64,000 bases of DNA from Streptomyces sp. NBC_01497 (GTDB taxonomy: Bacteria; Actinomycetota; Actinomycetes; Streptomycetales; Streptomycetaceae). A program made the position numbers and the translations under genes. The DNA is taken from assembly GCF_036250695.1 (NCBI RefSeq), contig NZ_CP109428.1, forward strand, positions 186,001-250,000. The letters are read 5' to 3'. The notes under the pieces were generated by a model, which was given only the letters and a program-made list of their open reading frames with translations, was not told where the DNA came from and searched no databases. Below, one piece after another: positions 9,666-20,108 of the stretch; position 1 is the first letter of the stretch, and each line of letters starts with the position of its first letter.

Positions 9666-10106
9666 ATGAGTGAGGATGACCAGGAGCTTGGGCTCCTCAG
9701 GGAGTCGGAGGAATTCGATGAGGACGAGATCGGAGACTACTTGGACGCTGGCTACTCACCGGCGGAACGTCCGCAGGCGGTAAACGATTGGGGCATCACT
9801 GAACGCGAGTCTCACGGGCATGAACCCCTCTCCAAGCGGTTGGCCCGCGAAGCTAGAGACAGCCAGGACTTGGAGGACGATGGTGACGGGATCGGCGACA
9901 CGATCGGCACAGATGGCGAGGCCATTGACGATCAGGTGGGATCGGCTCGTGCTGGTCGCCTCCTCTCATGGGATACCGACGTGACCGGGGTGCGCTATGA
10001 CGGCGACGACTACTGGGCCAAGGACGTAGGGATTGATGGCGGTGCCGCGTCCGCCGAGGAGTCGGCTATCCATGTCATCGATCCTGACGGTTTCCGTACC
10101 GAGTGA
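9666..10106 (+). CDS. DUF5709 domain protein
   Basis: 146 residues, ATG 9666, five bases after GGAAGGA. The acidic sequence contains the family blocks LDAGYSPAERPQAVNDWG, LSKRLAREARD and the C-terminal DVGIDGGAASAEESAIHVI. DUF5709 proteins are common in Streptomyces and have no established function. There is no signal peptide or membrane segment, so a soluble protein is expected. It stands alone: divergent from the sigma factor gene and followed by an IS5 remnant pointing towards it. Confidence 0.85.
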   Translation: MSEDDQELGLLRESEEFDEDEIGDYLDAGYSPAERPQAVNDWGITERESHGHEPLSKRLAREARDSQDLEDDGDGIGDTIGTDGEAIDDQVGSARAGRLLSWDTDVTGVRYDGDDYWAKDVGIDGGAASAEESAIHVIDPDGFRTE

Positions 10107-10177
10107 CAGGCTGATGCCGGCTAGGCGTCTAATGTTCAGCCACGAACGGAGGCCTGCCTCTGCCGGATCGCGCACTT

Positions 10178-10874
10178 AGACCGTTTCCTACATGGTGAGT
10201 TTGATGAGTCATTTGTAGCAGCAGAGGGCTGCGGAGGCCGAGAAAGGCCAGGTGGTTGCCCGGATGCCGGCGTTCGTATCGGGGGCTGAGTCTGCGGTTC
10301 CCCGTCAGCCACGACATCGTCCGCTCGATCACCCACCTGCGGCGCCCTAATCGTTCACTGGACTCGATGCCCTTGCGGGCGATACAGACCCCGAAGTTTG
10401 CGGGGTTTGTAGTGCCAGCCGTTTTCGGGGTCGTGTCTCGTTTGGAGGCCGGCGACCATCGCCTTCAGGCCCTGACTGTCGGGGGTGTTGCCTGCATGGG
10501 ACGCCGACGACGAGGGGCAGCCCGTTCGCGTCCGACAGGATGTGCATTGTGGAGCCCGGCTTGCCGCGGTCCACGGGGCTCGGACCTTGTGAGTTCGCCC
10601 CCTTTTTAGCGCGGACGTGGGCGGAGTCGAAGACAGTGCATGTGAGGTCGAGCAGGCCGCACTCGTCGATCCGATCCAGGACGGCCTCGTGGAGCCGGCC
10701 CCAGACGCCGGCTCTCGACCAGATCAGGAACCGGCGATGCGCGGTGGACTTCGAAATGCCAAAGCACGGTGGCAAGGACCGCCAGGCACAGCCGCTGACC
10801 AGGACATAGATGATCGCCGCGAACAACGTCTCATCAGGCGCGTCCTGCGTCCCACCGCCCTGCAGCCGCACCCT
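10178..10874 (-). pseudogene. IS5 family transposase, 5' end missing
   Basis: The minus-strand frame from 10871 (LQGGGTQDAPDETLFAAII) includes the family blocks CAWRSLPPCFGISKSTAHRR, DSAHVRAKKGANSQGPSPVD and RGKPGSTMHILSDANGLPL, then loses frame. The C-terminal block IESSERLGRRRWVIERTMSW is found further left in another frame. The left end AGACCGTTTCCTAC matches the ends of the IS5 copy at 19240-20107. The N-terminal about 25 residues are cut off where the next IS5 fragment begins near 10875. Confidence 0.8.
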
Positions 10875-10879
10875 CGATC

Positions 10880-11244
10880 TTGGTCGGCAGGGTGTCCGAA
10901 TGCGTGCTGATCCTGTTCGTGCTGCGGACCGGCGTTGCTTGGCAGGACGTCCCGGCGGAGACCGTGGGCTGTTCCGGTGTGACTGCCTGGCGCCGGCTGC
11001 GGGACTGGACCGAGGCCGGCGTCTGGCAACGGCTGCACGCCGCCCTTCTGACCGAGCTTCGCCGCGCCGACCTGCTGGACCTGGACGACTGCTCCGTAGA
11101 CGGATCGCACGTCCGGGCCCTCAAAGGGGGGACCACGTCGGCCTCTCACCCGTCGACCGCGCCCGCCCCGGCTCCAAGCACCACCTGATCGTCGACCGGC
11201 ACGGAATCCCGCTTGCCGTCATCCTCACCGGCGGCAACGTCGAG
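10880..11244 (+). pseudogene. IS5 family transposase fragment
   Basis: It contains LILFVLRTGVAWQDVPAETV, GVTAWRRLRDWTEAGVWQRL and DLDDCSVDGSHVRALKGG. After a one-base shift near 11130 it continues DHVGLSPVDRARPGSKHHLIVDRHGIPLAVILTGGN. Both ends are truncated: the left by the IS5 remnant ending near 10875, the right by lectin-domain sequence on the other strand from 11245. Confidence 0.8.
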
Positions 11245-11530
11245 GCACTTCCTGGAGGCGGAGCCGACCACCGTGCCATCCGCCTTGATATTCCACTGCT
11301 GGGCACTGCCGGCGTCGCAGTCGTTGATCTCCACACCGGCTCCGCTCGCAGTGCTGTCACCCACGGGCGCGAGGCACTTGGTGCCGTAGACGCTCAACTG
11401 GTTGGTGGTGGTTGAAGTCCAGGCCTGGTTGCCTCCGCCATTGCAGCTGTAGAGGGTGGGCATGGTTCCGTTGGTCTGACTGAGCGCCGGCACGTCCACG
11501 CAGCGGTTTGACTGTTTGCCTCGCAGGAGG
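11245..11530 (-). pseudogene. Ricin-type lectin (CBM13) domain fragment
   Basis: The minus strand reads SNRCVDVPALSQTNGTMPTL, then YSCNGGGNQAWT, CLAPVGDSTASGAGVEINDC and QQWNIKADGTVVGSASRKCLDV. These are two repeats of a ricin B-type carbohydrate-binding domain with the QxW signature. It has no start, no catalytic domain and no proper end; IS5 fragments flank it on both sides. It is probably debris of a secreted glycoside hydrolase, possibly related to the intact protein at 12621-14615. Confidence 0.75.
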
Positions 11531-11598
11531 CCGTCAGCATCCCTCGCCACCACTGTTGGTCCTGACAGAAGTCTCGGATGATGTGACTGTCGGCTCGG

Positions 11599-12440
11599 AT
11601 GCTCGTTGGGCTGTCCGTGGGGAAGAGAGGGTCGCGTCCGTGGATCGTCTCGGATGAACTGTGGTCGTTGGTCGAGCCGTTGTTGCCTTCCCGGCGCCGA
11701 AGCTGGTGCCTGGCCGGCCGAGAGTTCCTGACCGTCAGGCGCTGTGCGGGATCCTGTTCGTGCTGCATACCGGGATCCAGTGTGAGTACCTACCGCGGGA
11801 GCTGGGCTTCGGCTCGGGCATGACGTGCTGGCGGCGGCTGGCAGCGTGGAACGAGGCCAACGTCTGGGACAGGCTCCACCTCGTGCTGCTGGCCAAGCCC
11901 CGGGCGGCGAAGCAGCTCGACTGGTCTCGGGCGGGGAAGCGATTCCTCCCATGCCCGGGCCGCCCGACGGGGCCCAAAAGCGGTCCCAGCCCGGTCGACC
12001 CCGCACGGCCCGGCAGCAAGCACCACCTCCTCATCGACGGCCAGGACACACCGCTCGCGGTGTCCCTGACCGGCGGAAACCGTGGGCGACGTCACCCACC
12101 TCACGCCCCTACTCGCCAAGATCCCACCTATCCAGGGCCTCGCGGGACGTCCCCGTCGCCGCCATGACGTCCCGCTCGGCGACCGCGGCTACGACCACGA
12201 CAAGTACCGCCGCCTCGTCTGGGCTCAGGGCATCAAACCGGTCATCGCCCGCCGCGGCATTCCACACGGCTCCGGCCTCGGTGCTCAGCGCTCGGTCGTC
12301 GAGCGCACGATCGCCTCGTTCCACGGCTTCCGACATCTGCGTATCCACTGGGAACGACGCGACGACATCCACGAAGCCTTTTCCTCGGCCTCGCCACCTG
12401 CCTCATCACCCACCGCCACATCCAACACCCTTGTTAGGAC
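11599..12440 (+). pseudogene. IS5 family transposase, multiple frameshifts
   Basis: Pieces of one transposase lie in successive frames: RPWIVSDELWSLVEPLLP (from 11640), LCGILFVLHTGIQCEYLPRE with CWRRLAAWNEANVWDRLH, SPVDPARPGSKHHLLIDGQD, then VGDVTHLTPLLAKIPPIQG and QRSVVERTIASFHGFRHLRI. At least two indels separate them, so no full protein can be made. GGTCCTGACA near 11554 and its inverted counterpart TGTTAGGACC near 12430-12440 may be worn terminal repeats. Confidence 0.8.
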
Positions 12441-12620
12441 CTCTAAGCGTCCAGGCACTTAAGGAGTGGCGCTCTAGACGCTGGGTGCGCTTCGGACCCC
12501 CAGAGATGCGGCCCGGAGGGCGGTCGAATCAACGCTTGGGGCGGCCGAAGACAATTGCTCCTTCGACCGCCCCGCCGCTGACCGATGGCTCCATCGCCAC
12601 CATCGGTCAAAATCGATCTT

Positions 12621-14615
12621 TCACTGAGTAGGTACGGACCACTTCTGGTTGGCACCGCCTGTGCATGTCCAGATCTGCAAGGGCGCGCCGTCCGAGGTGT
12701 TCTGCCCGGTCACATCCAGGCAACGGCCCGACGCCGGGTTCATCAGTTGCCCCGAGGCAGTCACGGTCCACTGCTGCCCCTCGCCACTGTTGCAGCCCCA
12801 CAGCTCGACCTTGGTTCCACTTGCGGTGGCGCCACCCGCAACGTCCAGGCACTTGCCGAGAGCCTGCACGGTACCGTTGTTCGCCATAGTCCACTGCTGG
12901 GACGAACTAGTGCCACAGCTCTCCATGGCTATCGCGGCTCCTGCTGTGGCGTTCGACGCCGTTGCGTCCGCGCACTTGCCGCCGAGGCCGCTAACGTGTC
13001 CTGTCGGAGCAGGCCGGGTAGTTCCCGCCCAGTAGTTGAGGGCGAAGCCTCCAGCAGGGAACTGGATCTGGACCGTGTGGTACGTACCCGGGGCAAAAGT
13101 GAACGTCCCGGCATCAAGGGTCTGCCAGTTCTGGGCGCCGCCAGTGTCGGGCACACTGACGGTGGGCCCAGCAACCCCGTCAATTACAAAGCGGAGTTGA
13201 CCCCCAGCCGCCGGGGCGGCGACGCGCGCTGTCAGGTCAACTGTTCCCTGTAGCGGTACCTGCTGCCACTGAAGCCACTCGCTGGGAGCAATGTTCCCGA
13301 CATCCCAGCCTTCGCCAGTGTCGGTACTGTCCTGGACATCAATGTCGCCGGCCCTGTAGTCGTTGAACTGGTTACCCGGAGTCGTATCACTGAAGGAGTC
13401 GGCTCCTTCTGCCTCTACCCGATAACTTGCAGGAAAAGGATTGCGTGAGAATCGCCGCAAGATGTTGATCGACTGGTTGGGGTAGTCGACGTGTCTCTGA
13501 TCATAGGTACCGTCGGCCACTCGGAATCCGGCAGCATTCTCGAGCACATCAGTGAATCCCTCCATGAGGGTCACTGTTGCCTGGTTGTTCACTGTCGCGG
13601 TGAGGTTTTTGACGAAGGTGTTGCCGTGATCGGGGTCAATCACCATGTTCGTGCTTCCTTCGACAACGTTGAATCCGGGGACCGCTACCCCGTACTTCCG
13701 GCCATCGAAGGTGTCGAGCGTCTCACCGCCGTTGTTAAGACTGAACCAACCGTTGGCCCCCATGACTTGCGAACTCACGGTGGAATCGTTGTTGAGCCAG
13801 CTCTGATCGACAATCAGATAAGGATCGACGCCGAACTCAGACTGAGCCTGCTGCCGGACGTACGCCAGCATGGCGGCAGAGTTTCCGTTGCCTTGATCCG
13901 TGAAATCCGGCGAATTATCCGACCACTCATATATGACAGGACGGCCGTTGAGTTTGAAGCGCATACTGTCGGGAACTGCTTGAAAGTAGGCTTCTTCGTT
14001 CTGCTGCCAGATGTACTTGTAGCCGCCTTCGGGTGAATTAGCAGCCATATCGAACGGCGGCGACGCGCCCCCGGTGTTGTGCACCAGCTGGTTTTTTTTG
14101 TCCGCCAGAGATGCAGCCGTGTCATCAAGGGCAGCAATTTTTATCTGCCCAGCGGCTCCTCTCCGGTTAATTGCGTCCACCAACTGAGTGAGGAAGCGCG
14201 GGTCGCCTGCCTCGTCCGGGACGGGTTTGCCGGGCCGGAAGCCTCGAAGATCCGCCGCTACGAAGTCAACGCCGGTGGCGAGGAGCTGTTCAACGTAGTT
14301 GTCCCAGAACTTAGTAGTGTCCGACGTGGGGATGTACTGGGGAAGATCGTAGAGCTTGTTTTTCTGGTTGCTGTAATTACCCGACAGAGTGCTCCCCTCG
14401 TATCCGAAAGTCACACCCAGATATCCCGTGTTCACAACGGTGCGGCCCGGTAGGACTGTCCCGCCATTGTCAACGATAGGAGCTGAGCTCGAAGGGCCCG
14501 ATGCGGTGGCTAGGGGTGACAGGGCCGCAAGCACGGCCAAGCCGATCACCCCCGCTCCAATGGAAAAAATCCCTCTGCGTCTGGTCCTGGCGTGGGTCCT
14601 GATGGATTTAAACAA
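12621..14615 (-). CDS. Secreted DUF5010 protein with CBM6-like and ricin-type lectin domains
   Basis: 664 residues from TTG 14613-14615, preceded by AAGGA. A signal peptide is evident: a basic start, a hydrophobic core IGAGVIGLAVLAALSPLA, then SSAP. Residues about 60-380 form a DUF5010-type catalytic-like domain (NTGYLGVTFGYEGSTLSGNY, FVAADLRGFRPGKPVPDEAG, VIYEWSDNSPDF, DPDHGNTFVKNLT). Residues about 395-525 look like a CBM6-type beta-sandwich (EAEGADSFSD, EWLQWQQVPLQG, YHTVQIQFPAGGFALNYW). Residues 540-664 are three ricin B-type repeats with SQQW, GQQW and NQKW. The role is probably extracellular polysaccharide binding or hydrolysis; enzymatic activity of DUF5010 is not established. It is intact although surrounded by IS debris. 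Confidence 0.8.
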   Translation of the reverse strand: MFKSIRTHARTRRRGIFSIGAGVIGLAVLAALSPLATASGPSSSAPIVDNGGTVLPGRTVVNTGYLGVTFGYEGSTLSGNYSNQKNKLYDLPQYIPTSDTTKFWDNYVEQLLATGVDFVAADLRGFRPGKPVPDEAGDPRFLTQLVDAINRRGAAGQIKIAALDDTAASLADKKNQLVHNTGGASPPFDMAANSPEGGYKYIWQQNEEAYFQAVPDSMRFKLNGRPVIYEWSDNSPDFTDQGNGNSAAMLAYVRQQAQSEFGVDPYLIVDQSWLNNDSTVSSQVMGANGWFSLNNGGETLDTFDGRKYGVAVPGFNVVEGSTNMVIDPDHGNTFVKNLTATVNNQATVTLMEGFTDVLENAAGFRVADGTYDQRHVDYPNQSINILRRFSRNPFPASYRVEAEGADSFSDTTPGNQFNDYRAGDIDVQDSTDTGEGWDVGNIAPSEWLQWQQVPLQGTVDLTARVAAPAAGGQLRFVIDGVAGPTVSVPDTGGAQNWQTLDAGTFTFAPGTYHTVQIQFPAGGFALNYWAGTTRPAPTGHVSGLGGKCADATASNATAGAAIAMESCGTSSSQQWTMANNGTVQALGKCLDVAGGATASGTKVELWGCNSGEGQQWTVTASGQLMNPASGRCLDVTGQNTSDGAPLQIWTCTGGANQKWSVPTQ

Positions 14616-15375
14616 ATCCGTTCCTTGCTAACTCGGGGGATGGGAGGAACGTGGGACGGGAACACTGACGCCTGATCTGACCTACCAGCCTGACAGAACT
14701 TTGGTCGGCCGATAGATGCGAACCCCGTTCGCTCATGTCTGCGGAACGTGTCCGCGGCTGTTGATTCAACTGTCGACTGCGGAACGCAAGGGCCTACCCA
14801 CGCATGTAGAGGCAGACCCCTACCTCCGAGGGGCACGCCCGATGATCCCCAGTGTTACAGCAGCCCGCCCAGCAACACAGAGCGGTCCGCAGGAGCACAC
14901 CTGACGAGCACACCTGGTCTCAGTGCCTTCTCACCCCGTCAGAGCCGAGGCGAGCGCTACGGTTTCTACCACATCCATGACCACTGGCCGCACTGGTATA
15001 TATACAACCAGGTGCGCTGCGCGCCCGTCGGCCCACGTCTCCAACTGCCGTTCTCACGAAGGTCCTCCTTCACCGCGACATCGTCAGGCGCCAGGGAGAC
15101 GGAGCCTAGGCACTGGGACGCACCCAGGTGATCCGACGCCACTGACCACGACACCCCCATGACCGGAATCAACTAAAACGTCAACCCTGCAGGTTCGGTG
15201 CGAGCCAGACCTCGGGAATCCCGCCCGTGCAAGTCGCCTCGTACAGCACAACATGGGTCTAAATGACTCGGAGGCGGAAGGCGGATGTACCGCCGTTGGG
15301 CAAGACACGATTGAACATGCGGACAAAAGGCGTCTCCGCCCCTCTCTATGACCTTCCCGTGTGCGATGCACTGCC
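14616..15375. other. 760-bp intergenic region
   Basis: No gene recognised. It includes the upstream region of the DUF5010 gene and one very AT-rich spot (TGGTATATATACAACC near 14995). Confidence 0.5.
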
Positions 15376-15532
15376 TAAGGGCTGTCCCGCAACTCGCGAT
15401 GGACTCTCCAGGGTTCGGTTGATCCCGACTCGAGGTAGGTCCACTCGCGACGGAGGGACAGGGCAAAAGTGGGCAAACGTCAGCTGTGATGTCGATCTGA
15501 CTGCAACCTCGAGGAATACGGGACGGCCCTTA
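15376..15532 (+). mobile_element. MITE-like element with CTAG-family ends but different interior
   Basis: The left end TA+AGGGCTGTCCCGCAACTC and right end ATACGGGACGGCCCT+TA match the terminal repeats of the 158-bp family. The borders read C-TA...TA-G. The interior (about 120 bp) shows no clear similarity to the main family, yet the total length, 157 bp, is the same. It is probably a separate subfamily moved by the same enzyme. Confidence 0.7.
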
Positions 15533-15770
15533 GCGAAGCGGGTCGGCAAGCCTTGCTCGCCCAGGAGGACGACGGTATGCGATGGTCACCCTCATCCCTG
15601 CCCACGCAAGACGGAGGCGCACGGGTCGGGGCGGGCACATGATCAGCACCCGCCAGCATCACGATCACACCGATGTCGGTTACGACCCGCAATTACCCGG
15701 GCCTTGACCCCTGATGTTGAACACACGAGACACTGGATCCTGAGGATCTGAGAACGGACACCTCGTGGTC

Positions 15771-16070
15771 ATGAAGAACCACCCGCCGGAGTTCAAGGCG
15801 GACGCGGTCGCGCTGTACGAGTCGCGGCCCGGTGCGACGATCAGGTCGGTCGCCGCCGATCTGGGGATCAATCCGGAAACCCTGCGGAACTGGGTGAGGG
15901 CGGCTGGAGCAAGCCGGCCCCGGGGACGCCGGACGCAGGAGCCGGCCCAGCCGCCGACCCCGTTGGAGGCGGAGAACGCGGCTCTGCGGAAGAAGGTCCG
16001 CGACCTGGAGGAGGAACGCGAGATTCTGCGCAAAGCGGCGAAGTATTTCGCCGGGGAGACGCGCTGGTGA
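15771..16070 (+). CDS. IS3 family transposase OrfA
   Basis: ATG 15771; GTG 15765 is possible. The product has about 99 residues with an HTH (YESRPGATIRSVAADLGINPETLRNWVRAA) and a leucine-zipper-like coiled coil near the end (LEAENAALRKKVRDLEEERE, ILRKAAKYF). This is the usual DNA-binding subunit of IS3 transposases. Its stop overlaps the start of orfB (GTGA at 16067-16070). Confidence 0.85.
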   Translation: MKNHPPEFKADAVALYESRPGATIRSVAADLGINPETLRNWVRAAGASRPRGRRTQEPAQPPTPLEAENAALRKKVRDLEEEREILRKAAKYFAGETRW

Positions 16071-16968
16071 ACCGCTTCCAGTGCGTTGCCGGCCCCCAGC
16101 GCCGTTATGGCGTGAAGCGGCTGTGCAGCATTCTCGGCGTCAGCCGCTCGAGCTTCTACTACTGGCGCCGGACAGCCGCGGACCGGGCCGCCCGGCAGGC
16201 GGCGATGCGAGGCTGGCCGCCCGGATACGGGCGGTGCACCAGGAATCGGACGGCACCTACGGAGCCCCACGGATCACCGCCGAACTTCGCGAGACGAACA
16301 GTGAAGCCGTCAACCACAAACGCGTCGCAAGGATCATGCGGGCGTCCGGGATCGAAGGGGTCCGGTTGCGCCGCCGGCACCGCACCACCGTCCCCGAGCC
16401 ATCCGCGGCCAGAGCTCCGGACCTGATCGGCCGCGACTTCAGCGCCGAGAGGCCCAACACGAAGTACGTCGGCGACATCACCTACCTGCCTGTCGACGGC
16501 GGGAAGTTCCGCTACCTGGCGACCGTCATCGACCTCGCCTCGCGCCGCCTGGCCGGCTGGGCCATCGCAGACCACATGCGCGCGGACCTCGTCACCGACG
16601 CCCTTGCCGCGGCGGTCCGCACCCGCGGCAGCCTCGCCGGATCGATCATGCACACCGACCACGGAGCCCAGTACACAAGCAGGGCCTTCGCTCAAACCTG
16701 CAGGTCAGCAGGGGCCCGACGAAGCATGAGCGCGGTCGGCTCCAGCGCAGACAACGCACTCGCCCAGTCCTTCAACGCGACCTTCAAACGCGAGGCCCTG
16801 CAAGGACGAAAGAGCTGGAGCAACGAGCGCGAGGCCCGACTCGACGCCTTCAGATGGCTGAACCGCTACAACACCCGACGCCGACACTCCCGCCTCGGAC
16901 AACGATCACCGATCGCCTTCGAGAACGCCTTCCACCTCACACCAACTACATTGGCACAAGCCGCATAA
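16067..16968 (+). pseudogene. IS3 family transposase OrfB, one-base frameshift
   Basis: The first frame reads NRFQCVAGPQRRYGVKRLC, SILGVSRSSFYYWRR to about residue 45 (RQAA). A base is missing near 16203, and the rest continues in another frame from DARLAARIRAVHQESDGTYG to the stop at 16968. The catalytic DDE blocks are present in the second frame: YVGDITYLPVDGGKF, IMHTDHGAQYTS and NALAQSFNATFKRE. A single-base sequencing error would restore the gene; otherwise it is inactive. Confidence 0.8.
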
Positions 16969-17285
16969 CCCGTGTTCAGGATTCGGGGTCAAGGCCCGAT
17001 GTCGGTCGGGCCACCCCGGGCCGCAGACGAACTCTCAGGGTTATCTTTTCAGGGTCCTGCGACGGGACTGCCGGCTCCCGGGTTCGGTATGACTGTTGCC
17101 TTTCTTTCGAAGGTGGGAATTGGCGGGCGGTGCCATTGGGCCCGGGAGGAGCCGTTGGAGACGCTGACGTTGAGGCCTGACTACCGCCTGGCCTGGCGTA
17201 AAACGGGGCTGCTTTTGGGCTGTAGGTCCGCATAACGTGGTTGCGTGGGGACAACCCGATGCCGAGGCTGCCACCGCGCGAGCCC

Positions 17286-18060
17286 GGTTCGGGAGGATGG
17301 GCTGTACGACACCGACGACGTGGGCTTCTTCCTCGGCCTGGATGTCGGCAAGACCGCCCGTCACGGGCACGGACTGACCCGGACCGGAAGGGAGGCCTGC
17401 GACAAGCCCGTGCCCACAACGAAGCTGAACTGCGGCCTGGCTTCGACTAGTTGTCCGTCAAAATCGGCATCGCCCTGGTGATCATTGGCCAGGCCGCCCT
17501 GCTGGAGCCAACCGGCAAAATCACCGCCGAGCTGCTGTGTTCGGCGGGTTCGACTACGACCTGGCGGCCGAGGCGGCCCGCAGCAACCGGATTCGCGGCC
17601 TGCTCACCCGGTTCCACCCCACCTAAGGGCTGTCCCGTAACTACGGGCACCGCTTGCCGATGTCCGGTTCAACCTACTTGGTCAGGATCCGGTTTTGGCC
17701 CCGATTCGGGGCGCAACCGGACAATCGGACCTGCTTGTGGTGACCTACCAACCTCTGCCCTGAGTTACGGGACAACGCTTAGGAACGTCTCCTCGGCATC
17801 CGTCTGGACCACCCTGCGGTGATCTGGCTGCTGGAACGCTACGGATCCCCAGCCTCCCTGCTCAGGTCGACACAGGTTGGTCGTGATCCGCCCCAAATCC
17901 CCGCGCATGGCCCAGCTGCTGATTGACGAGGTCTTCGACGCGCTCGACGAGCAGACCGTCGTCGTATCCGGCACCGGGGCCCCGGCATCGTGATCCCGTC
18001 GCTGGCCCGCTCGCTCGCACGAACAGCGACGCGCTGCGAAGCAGATCGCGCCAGCTGAGC
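17286..18060 (+). pseudogene. IS110 family transposase remnant, split by a MITE
   Basis: The 5' part is TDDVGFFLGLDVGKTARHGH, and later AEAARSNRIRGLLTRFHPT up to 17623. After the MITE at 17624-17781 the frame resumes as ERLLGIRLDHPAVIWLLERYG, SPASL. Then follow, in shifted frames, KSPRMAQLLIDEVFDALDEQ and VIPSLARSLA. Much of the centre and the C-terminal serine-containing domain are missing. It is a relative of the longer IS110 copy at 52115-53319. The family inserts through a DEDD/serine enzyme without classical inverted repeats. Confidence 0.8.
17624..17781 (+). mobile_element. 158-bp CTAG-type MITE, copy 2
   Basis: Plus orientation. The ends are TA+AGGGCTGTCCCGTAACT and ACGGGACAACGCT+TA, with C before and G after. 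It lies inside the IS110 remnant between the codons for FHPT and ERLLG. Removing it with one TA leaves ACC TAG GAA, in frame but with TAG where relatives have a leucine codon. Confidence 0.9.
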
Positions 18061-18299
18061 CCTCTGAACTTTGACAGCAGGTCGTGCGGACCGCCTCGCC
18101 AGCACACGCTGTGACCTGACGGACCCGGTGTTCCTTGCCTGCAAGGATCGCACCAGCCCCGCGTCGCCTCGTCAGCTGCTGAAGTCGTGTCCCCCTTCCC
18201 CGACCAGCCTTTCGTCGTCAGTTCGGTCAGATCCAGCGACGGCGGCTTAATTACTCCGAGGTCTTCATGATCAGCTTCGGGGAAAACGGACGCAGGATG

Positions 18300-18902
18300 C
18301 TAAGGGCGCGCCTCTGGGTGTGCGGGGTCGGATGGATCGAGATCACTTTTCCGCACACGATAGACCTGGAGTCGGAGACCGTAGTACTTATCCGTCTCTC
18401 CCACCCACTCCATTCCGACACGTTTGGCCGTGGCGGCTCCGCGCTCGTTGCGAGGTCGGACCACTGCGAAAAGCTCATCCGCGCCCCCACAGAAGGCGTA
18501 GTGGGTAGCTGCGTGGCCGGCTTCCGCCGCATAGCCCTTACCCCAGGCGCGAGGGGCTAGCTGCCACGCGACTTCGAGGTCGACGTTGTACGACGGGAGG
18601 GGGAGAACCGCTGCACCTCCGACGAGTTCACCAGTGCTTCGTACCTCCACAGCCCAGCGCCCCATCGGGACCGTTGTCCTGGCGTCCTCCTCTATCCAGC
18701 GTGACAAGGTCTCTGCCATCGCGGCTGCATCTGTGATCCTGTCCATGGCGGGCGTAAGCCACTGTGAGACGTGAGGGTCTCCGTAAATCTCCAGAGCGGC
18801 ATCGACGTCCCTCGATTCCCACGGCCGGAGCAGCAGCCTCGGGGTCTCGACCAGCCGACCTGTCACCGTCACACGGTGTTCTGGTCCACTCTTCGCTGAC
18901 AT
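18300..18902 (-). CDS. GNAT family N-acetyltransferase (RimJ-like)
   Basis: 200 residues from ATG 18900-18902, with AGGA ten bases upstream; GTG at 18911 would be too close to that site. The sequence follows the Acetyltransf_3 pattern: VETPRLLLRPWESRDVDAAL at the start, VSQWLTP, then the acetyl-CoA-binding region VDLEVAWQLAPRAWGKGYAA EAG (motif A, Q/R-x-x-G-x-G/A variant WGKGYA), and NERGAATAKRVGMEWVGETD at the end. It is a cytosolic acyl-CoA-dependent acetyltransferase; the substrate is unknown, and proteins of this type modify small amines, antibiotics or protein N-termini. It stands alone between an IS110 remnant and a MITE. Confidence 0.85.
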   Translation of the reverse strand: MSAKSGPEHRVTVTGRLVETPRLLLRPWESRDVDAALEIYGDPHVSQWLTPAMDRITDAAAMAETLSRWIEEDARTTVPMGRWAVEVRSTGELVGGAAVLPLPSYNVDLEVAWQLAPRAWGKGYAAEAGHAATHYAFCGGADELFAVVRPRNERGAATAKRVGMEWVGETDKYYGLRLQVYRVRKSDLDPSDPAHPEARP

Positions 18903-19064
18903 GATCGTCACGTCCTACCTGCAGGGTTTGGCGGATGGAAGCCGCTGTACATCGGTCGCTCGTACCATACCGGCGGCGGAATTGTCCGGCGTGCCGAAGC
19001 ACTCGCTCTTGCGTGTGGTCCGCCCTGAGGCTGGGGGGTGTCTACGTGAGTGCACCCTCACGCC

Positions 19065-19222
19065 TAAGGGCTGTCCCGTGACTCTGGACACCGCTTGCCG
19101 ATGTCCGGTTCGACCTACTTGGTCAGGATCCGGTTTTGGCCGCGATTCGGGGCGCAATCGGACAATCAGATCTGCTTGTGGTGACCTACCGACCTCTGCC
19201 CTGAGTTACGGGACAACGCTTA
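19065..19222 (+). mobile_element. 158-bp CTAG-type MITE, copy 3
   Basis: Plus orientation, TA+AGGGCTGTCCCG...CGGGACAACGCT+TA, with C before and G after. It sits 17 bp to the left of the IS5 element at 19240. Confidence 0.9.
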
Positions 19223-19239
19223 GCCTCAACGCTGGTGAC

Positions 19240-20107
19240 AGACCGTGTCCTACGTGGTGGGTTTGGTGAGTGCTTTGTAGCAGCAGAGGGCTGCGGCGAG
19301 GCCGAGAAAAGGCCAGGTAGTTGCCGGGGTGGCGTTCATATCGGAGGCTGAGTCTGCGGTAGCCGGTCAGCCAGGACATGGTCCGCTCGATCACCCACCG
19401 TCGACGTCCTAATCGTTCGCTGGACTCGATGCCCTTGCGGGCGATACGGATGCCGATGTGTTTGCCCCACAACCATTTCCGCGGGTGGGTGATGTTGGAC
19501 GCTTTGTCGGCATGGAGACGCTGAGGCTTGGACTGGGCTGCGTGGGCTGCGTGTCCCATGTGGAAAGGGGACAGCATCGGCTTCAGCCCTTGGCCGTCGT
19601 GGGTGTTGGCCGCGGAGGGTCCGACGCGTAGGGGCAGTCCGTCCGCATCCGACAGGACATGCATTGTGGAACCGGGCTTACCTCGGTCCACGGGGCTCGG
19701 ACCTGCAAGTTCGCCCCCCTTTTCGCGCGTACATGCGCCGAGTCCAGGACTGCCCTGGACAGGTCGACCAGGCCCTGTTCGCCGAGGAGTTGCAGAACTC
19801 TCTGGTGCAGCCGGCCCCAGACACCGGCGCGGGACCAGATGACGAACCGGCGGTGCACGGTCGACTCCGACACTCCGAAGCACGGTCGCAACGCACACCA
19901 AGCGCAGCCGCTGACCAGCACATAGATGATCGCGGCGAAGACCGCCTCATCGTCGATATTCGCCACCCTGCCGCCCTGCGGCCGCACACGCGCTGGCGGC
20001 AGCACCGACTCCGCGATCTCCCACAAACCGACCGGAACAATCCAGTCCCATCGCCCACGCTCCATACACGCACGGTCTACCCCAACTCGCCATGTAGGAC
20101 ACGGTCT
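19240..20107 (-). mobile_element. IS5 family insertion sequence with complete ends, transposase frameshifted
   Basis: The 868-bp element is bounded by AGACCGTGTCCTAC (19240-19253) and the complement GTAGGACACGGTCT (20094-20107). The transposase starts at 20065 (MERGRWDWIVPVGLWEIAES) and carries CAWCALRPCFGVSESTVHRR and DSAHVRAKRG. It then needs a -1 shift at AAAAGGGGGG (about 19715-19725) to continue as KGGELAGPSPVDRGKPGS. The A4G6 run is the kind of site used for programmed -1 frameshifting in IS5-group elements. A second one-base change near 19300 throws the last codons (expected LGLAAALCCYKALTKPTT) out of frame. Confidence 0.8.
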
Positions 20108-20108
20108 T

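Larger units (their letters stand above)
15698..16998 (+). mobile_element. IS3 family insertion sequence with both ends
   Basis: The element is about 1301 bp. The terminal repeats are CGGGCCTTGACCCC at the left and the complement GGGGTCAAGGCCCG at the right, with weaker similarity continuing inward. It contains orfA and orfB. A decayed relative with the same right end lies at 34480-35262. No target duplication was found. Confidence 0.8.
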